DNA from: Deltaproteobacteria bacterium
Lineage (GTDB): Bacteria > Desulfobacterota > Desulfobacteria > Desulfobacterales > Desulfatibacillaceae
Length of the DNA stretch: 7,195 nucleotides
Direction of reading: 5' to 3'
Assembly (NCBI GenBank): GCA_021815525.1
Contig: JAKAGN010000136.1
Location: 1 to 7,195, forward strand
In this document: positions 5,285 to 7,195 of the stretch, piece after piece
Layout: every line of letters starts with the position of its first letter
Numbering within the stretch: the first letter of the stretch is position 1
Notes under the pieces: generated by a model
Told to the model about the DNA's origin: nothing
Database searches by the model: none
Seen by the model: the letters and a program-made list of their open reading frames with translations, nothing else
Translations under genes and position numbers: made by a program

Positions 5285-6197
5285 CGATTCCCAACCAGCC
5301 GGCCGCCGCCACCAGGAGCGCTTCCCGCAGGATGACGCTCCAGAACACGGTTCCCACCACGATGACGGTCTTGATGACCCTGCGGTAAAGGCGCGCGCGG
5401 TTCAAGGGGCGCAGCCTGTGCAACAGGATGCAGGCCGCGGTGGCCGCGCACTGGCCGGTCATGAAAAGGGAGAGCTTGAGGGGCATGGGCAAAAGCCAGG
5501 ACAGGGCGAGGGTGAACGCCAGCCCCACAAGGGAAGCGTCGAGAAGCCGCAAGCCGAACATGTGGTAGAGGTTTCTCTCGCCCACGACGGTGTCGCCCCG
5601 CTCGTCCTCGATGTCCTTCAGGCCCACGAGGGCCGTGCAGAACAGGAAGACGGCCAAAAAGAAGCCGTTAAGCTCGCTCCCGCCCCCCCGGTCCGCGTAG
5701 CCCAGGATGAAGGGAATGGTGAGCCCGGCGGCCACGGTCAGGACCGAAAAGGGCGGCCGGTTCTTGAGGCGAAAGGGACGGGCCGAGTAAAAAAGCCCCA
5801 AAAAGGGAATGAGGAGGTACCAGAAGAGCCTTTCGGGGTCCCGCGTGATAAGGAACGGATAGACCAGGGACAGCGCGAAAAGGGCGAGGGAATAGCGCAG
5901 GGCCCCGCCCGCCGAAACCTGGCCGGAGGGTATGGGACGGCCCGGCTTGTTGATGGCGTCGCTCGCCCGGTCGGTCCAGGCGTTGAAGCTGTAACAGAAG
6001 TTGGCGGAGGCCAGCGTCACCAGCGCCCCGGCCAGGGGGTCGAAACCCGGCGCGGGCGCCAGGAAGCCTCCCGCCGAGTAGGAGCCGAAGGCGAACACCG
6101 CGGCGTCCGCCCGGAACAGGCGAAGGTGGTTCACGACGGCTTTCGCGGCGGCCCGGAAAGCCCCAGGGGGGAGGCCGGGCTCAGGGGTTTGCGTCAT
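5277..6197 (-). CDS. UbiA-family membrane prenyltransferase
   Basis: This 306-residue multi-pass membrane enzyme should transfer a polyprenyl group from its diphosphate to an acceptor, using Mg2+ held by two Asp-rich motifs. The first is NAWTDRASD (72-80, Asn72, Asp76, Asp80), continuing into AINKPGRPIPSG. The second is KDIEDERGD (194-202). Both match the family. The DAINxPxRPIPSG and KDIEDxxGD wording is closest, from memory, to the chlorophyll synthase and archaeal digeranylgeranylglyceryl-phosphate synthase branch. The acceptor cannot be told from sequence, and no chlorophyll or quinone gene is adjacent. Several hydrophobic segments fit the usual helix bundle. The ATG at 6197 gives normal family length and overlaps the upstream gene by 17 nt; it lacks a clear ribosome site, consistent with coupling. 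An ATG at 6224 would add nine residues; a TTG at 6350 would add an unlikely Pro/Arg-rich stretch. Confidence 0.9.
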   Translation of the reverse strand: MTQTPEPGLPPGAFRAAAKAVVNHLRLFRADAAVFAFGSYSAGGFLAPAPGFDPLAGALVTLASANFCYSFNAWTDRASDAINKPGRPIPSGQVSAGGALRYSLALFALSLVYPFLITRDPERLFWYLLIPFLGLFYSARPFRLKNRPPFSVLTVAAGLTIPFILGYADRGGGSELNGFFLAVFLFCTALVGLKDIEDERGDTVVGERNLYHMFGLRLLDASLVGLAFTLALSWLLPMPLKLSLFMTGQCAATAACILLHRLRPLNRARLYRRVIKTVIVVGTVFWSVILREALLVAAAGWLGIGA

Positions 6198-7195
6198 AGG
6201 GGGAGGATTCCCGGGGCTCGTCATAGTCCGGAGGGAAGCTTTCGGGCCAGGTTTCGTCCGGGGCGGCGAAATCGAAACGGTTGTGCTTGAAAAGCCGCAG
6301 GCGCTGGAAGGGCTGGCGGTCCCTCGCCCATGCGCCCGTCTTGGGCGCAAGCTTTATGGTGAGGCGCTCCTGGTTTCCGGCGTAGATGGGGCCGAAAACC
6401 GCGGCCTGGCAAACGAGGGCCAGCAGGAAAAGGGCGAGCGCCCAATGGCTTCCCTGCTTCCCCGCGGTCCAGAAGACCACGCGGGCCAGGAGGAACAGGC
6501 AAAAACCCATGGGAAAGCCCGTCATGACCGCGTCGTAGACGTGGGGAAACCATCCGGCGAAGTAGGCGGCCACGGAAAAGATCGCCCAGCCCAGAAGCCC
6601 GAACAGGAGGCACACCCGCCACACCCGGCCGTCCTCCCGGAAAAGGCCCGCGCGCGCCATGAGGGCCGCCATGACCCAGAAGGCCACGAAGGAGTACCAG
6701 GCCGAGATGAAGGGCTGGTAGGTCCAGGCGCTGGGGATGGCCACGAGGGGCGCGGGCGAGGTGGCCGAGGTCGGCCCCAAAAGCGGAATGGCGAAGAGGT
6801 TGATTATGACGAAGCCGACAAGCCCCATGAGGATGCCCCTGCCGGCGCTCCGGGTATAAAAATAGGCCACGAGGCTTATCCCCACGAAGGCCACTCCGCC
6901 GTCGATTATGACTGGCCGGTTGTGGGGCGCGGTCCAGACAAAGGTGAAAATGTCCCGAAGCATGGCATGCCACTCGTGGGGATGGTACTCCAGGGCAAGC
7001 TTGCGGCCCGTGAGCCACACCCACAAGATCGGCAGCAATATCGCGTACATGCCGTAGCAAAGCCACACGAGCCTTTTCACCGGGACCTTCGTGACGAAGT
7101 GGAGCGCCAGCATCCCCAGAAGCAGGGTGTCGCAGAACCAGAACACGTGGTGCACGGAAAGGTAGTAGGCGTGCTGCTCCGGATCGGCCGCGAAG
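6181..7195 (-). CDS. Unrecognised eight-helix membrane protein (5' end outside window)
   Basis: I do not recognise this family. The frame is open to the right edge: 337 residues are visible, and the GTG at 7155 is probably internal because the codons before it read FAADPEQHAYYLS. There are about eight hydrophobic segments. Landmarks in order are HHVFWFCDTLLLGMLALHF, VWLCYGMYAILLPILWVW, IIDGGVAFVGISLVAYFY, GLVGFVIINLFAIPLLG, AWYSFVAFWVMAALM, LLFGLLGWAIFSVAAYF, MTGFPMGFCLFLLARVVFW and ALALFLLALVCQAAVFG. A hydrophilic tail of about 65 residues follows, Arg/Lys-rich and then acidic and Pro-rich (DETWPESFPPDYDEPRESS). Conserved-looking polar residues in or near helices are the HH pair at the start of helix 1, EYHPHEWH between helices 2 and 3, and D in IIDGG. 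It overlaps the UbiA-family gene by 17 nt, so a shared membrane-lipid job is plausible but unproven. Confidence 0.8.
   Translation of the reverse strand, partial: FAADPEQHAYYLSVHHVFWFCDTLLLGMLALHFVTKVPVKRLVWLCYGMYAILLPILWVWLTGRKLALEYHPHEWHAMLRDIFTFVWTAPHNRPVIIDGGVAFVGISLVAYFYTRSAGRGILMGLVGFVIINLFAIPLLGPTSATSPAPLVAIPSAWTYQPFISAWYSFVAFWVMAALMARAGLFREDGRVWRVCLLFGLLGWAIFSVAAYFAGWFPHVYDAVMTGFPMGFCLFLLARVVFWTAGKQGSHWALALFLLALVCQAAVFGPIYAGNQERLTIKLAPKTGAWARDRQPFQRLRLFKHNRFDFAAPDETWPESFPPDYDEPRESSPYDANP

Noticed and set aside
5277..6197. Naming the UbiA-family protein bchG/chlG
   Set aside because: The motif resemblance also fits archaeal-type ether-lipid synthases and other UbiA members, and there is no photosynthesis gene in the window.

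Overview
This GC-rich window looks like ordinary chromosome from a Gram-negative, probably anaerobic bacterium. My best guess is a Desulfobacterota (deltaproteobacterial) sulfate-reducer type. That guess rests on a long-form acyl-CoA dehydrogenase, a pair of exported proteins carrying an (E/D)xLxxVxGQ motif after a Sec signal, and GC-rich hairpin repeats directly after stop codons. It is an inference from gene style; no marker gene is present. I saw no phage, transposase, CRISPR array, tRNA or rRNA.

Layout, left to right. (1) The 3' part of a zinc-finger-less DnaJ/CbpA co-chaperone on the + strand, cut by the window edge. (2) A gene-free stretch of about 505 bp between two convergent genes. 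It is organised as two diverged copies of one element of about 245 bp, placed tail to tail around a centre at 829.5. Each copy starts just after a stop codon and carries a GC-rich hairpin, a terminator-like hairpin with a T-run, and a terminal GCGTTCA/TGAACGC hairpin. (3) A 620-residue acyl-CoA dehydrogenase on the - strand with its own candidate sigma70 promoter. (4) A strong bidirectional rho-independent terminator. (5) Two overlapping - strand genes (ATGGTGA junction) for exported, probably beta-rich proteins that resemble the FilA-like/DUF6160 group. They have a candidate promoter upstream, and the terminator in (4) lies downstream. (6) A - strand pair made of an unrecognised eight-helix membrane protein, running off the right edge, followed with a 17-nt overlap by a UbiA-family prenyltransferase.

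The genes form separate functional units: protein folding, beta-oxidation-type acyl-CoA metabolism, an exported surface or pilus-associated protein pair, and a membrane prenyl-transfer unit. Nothing in the sequence ties these units into one pathway. The least explained parts are the tail-to-tail 3' element, the exported protein pair, and the UbiA plus eight-helix protein unit.
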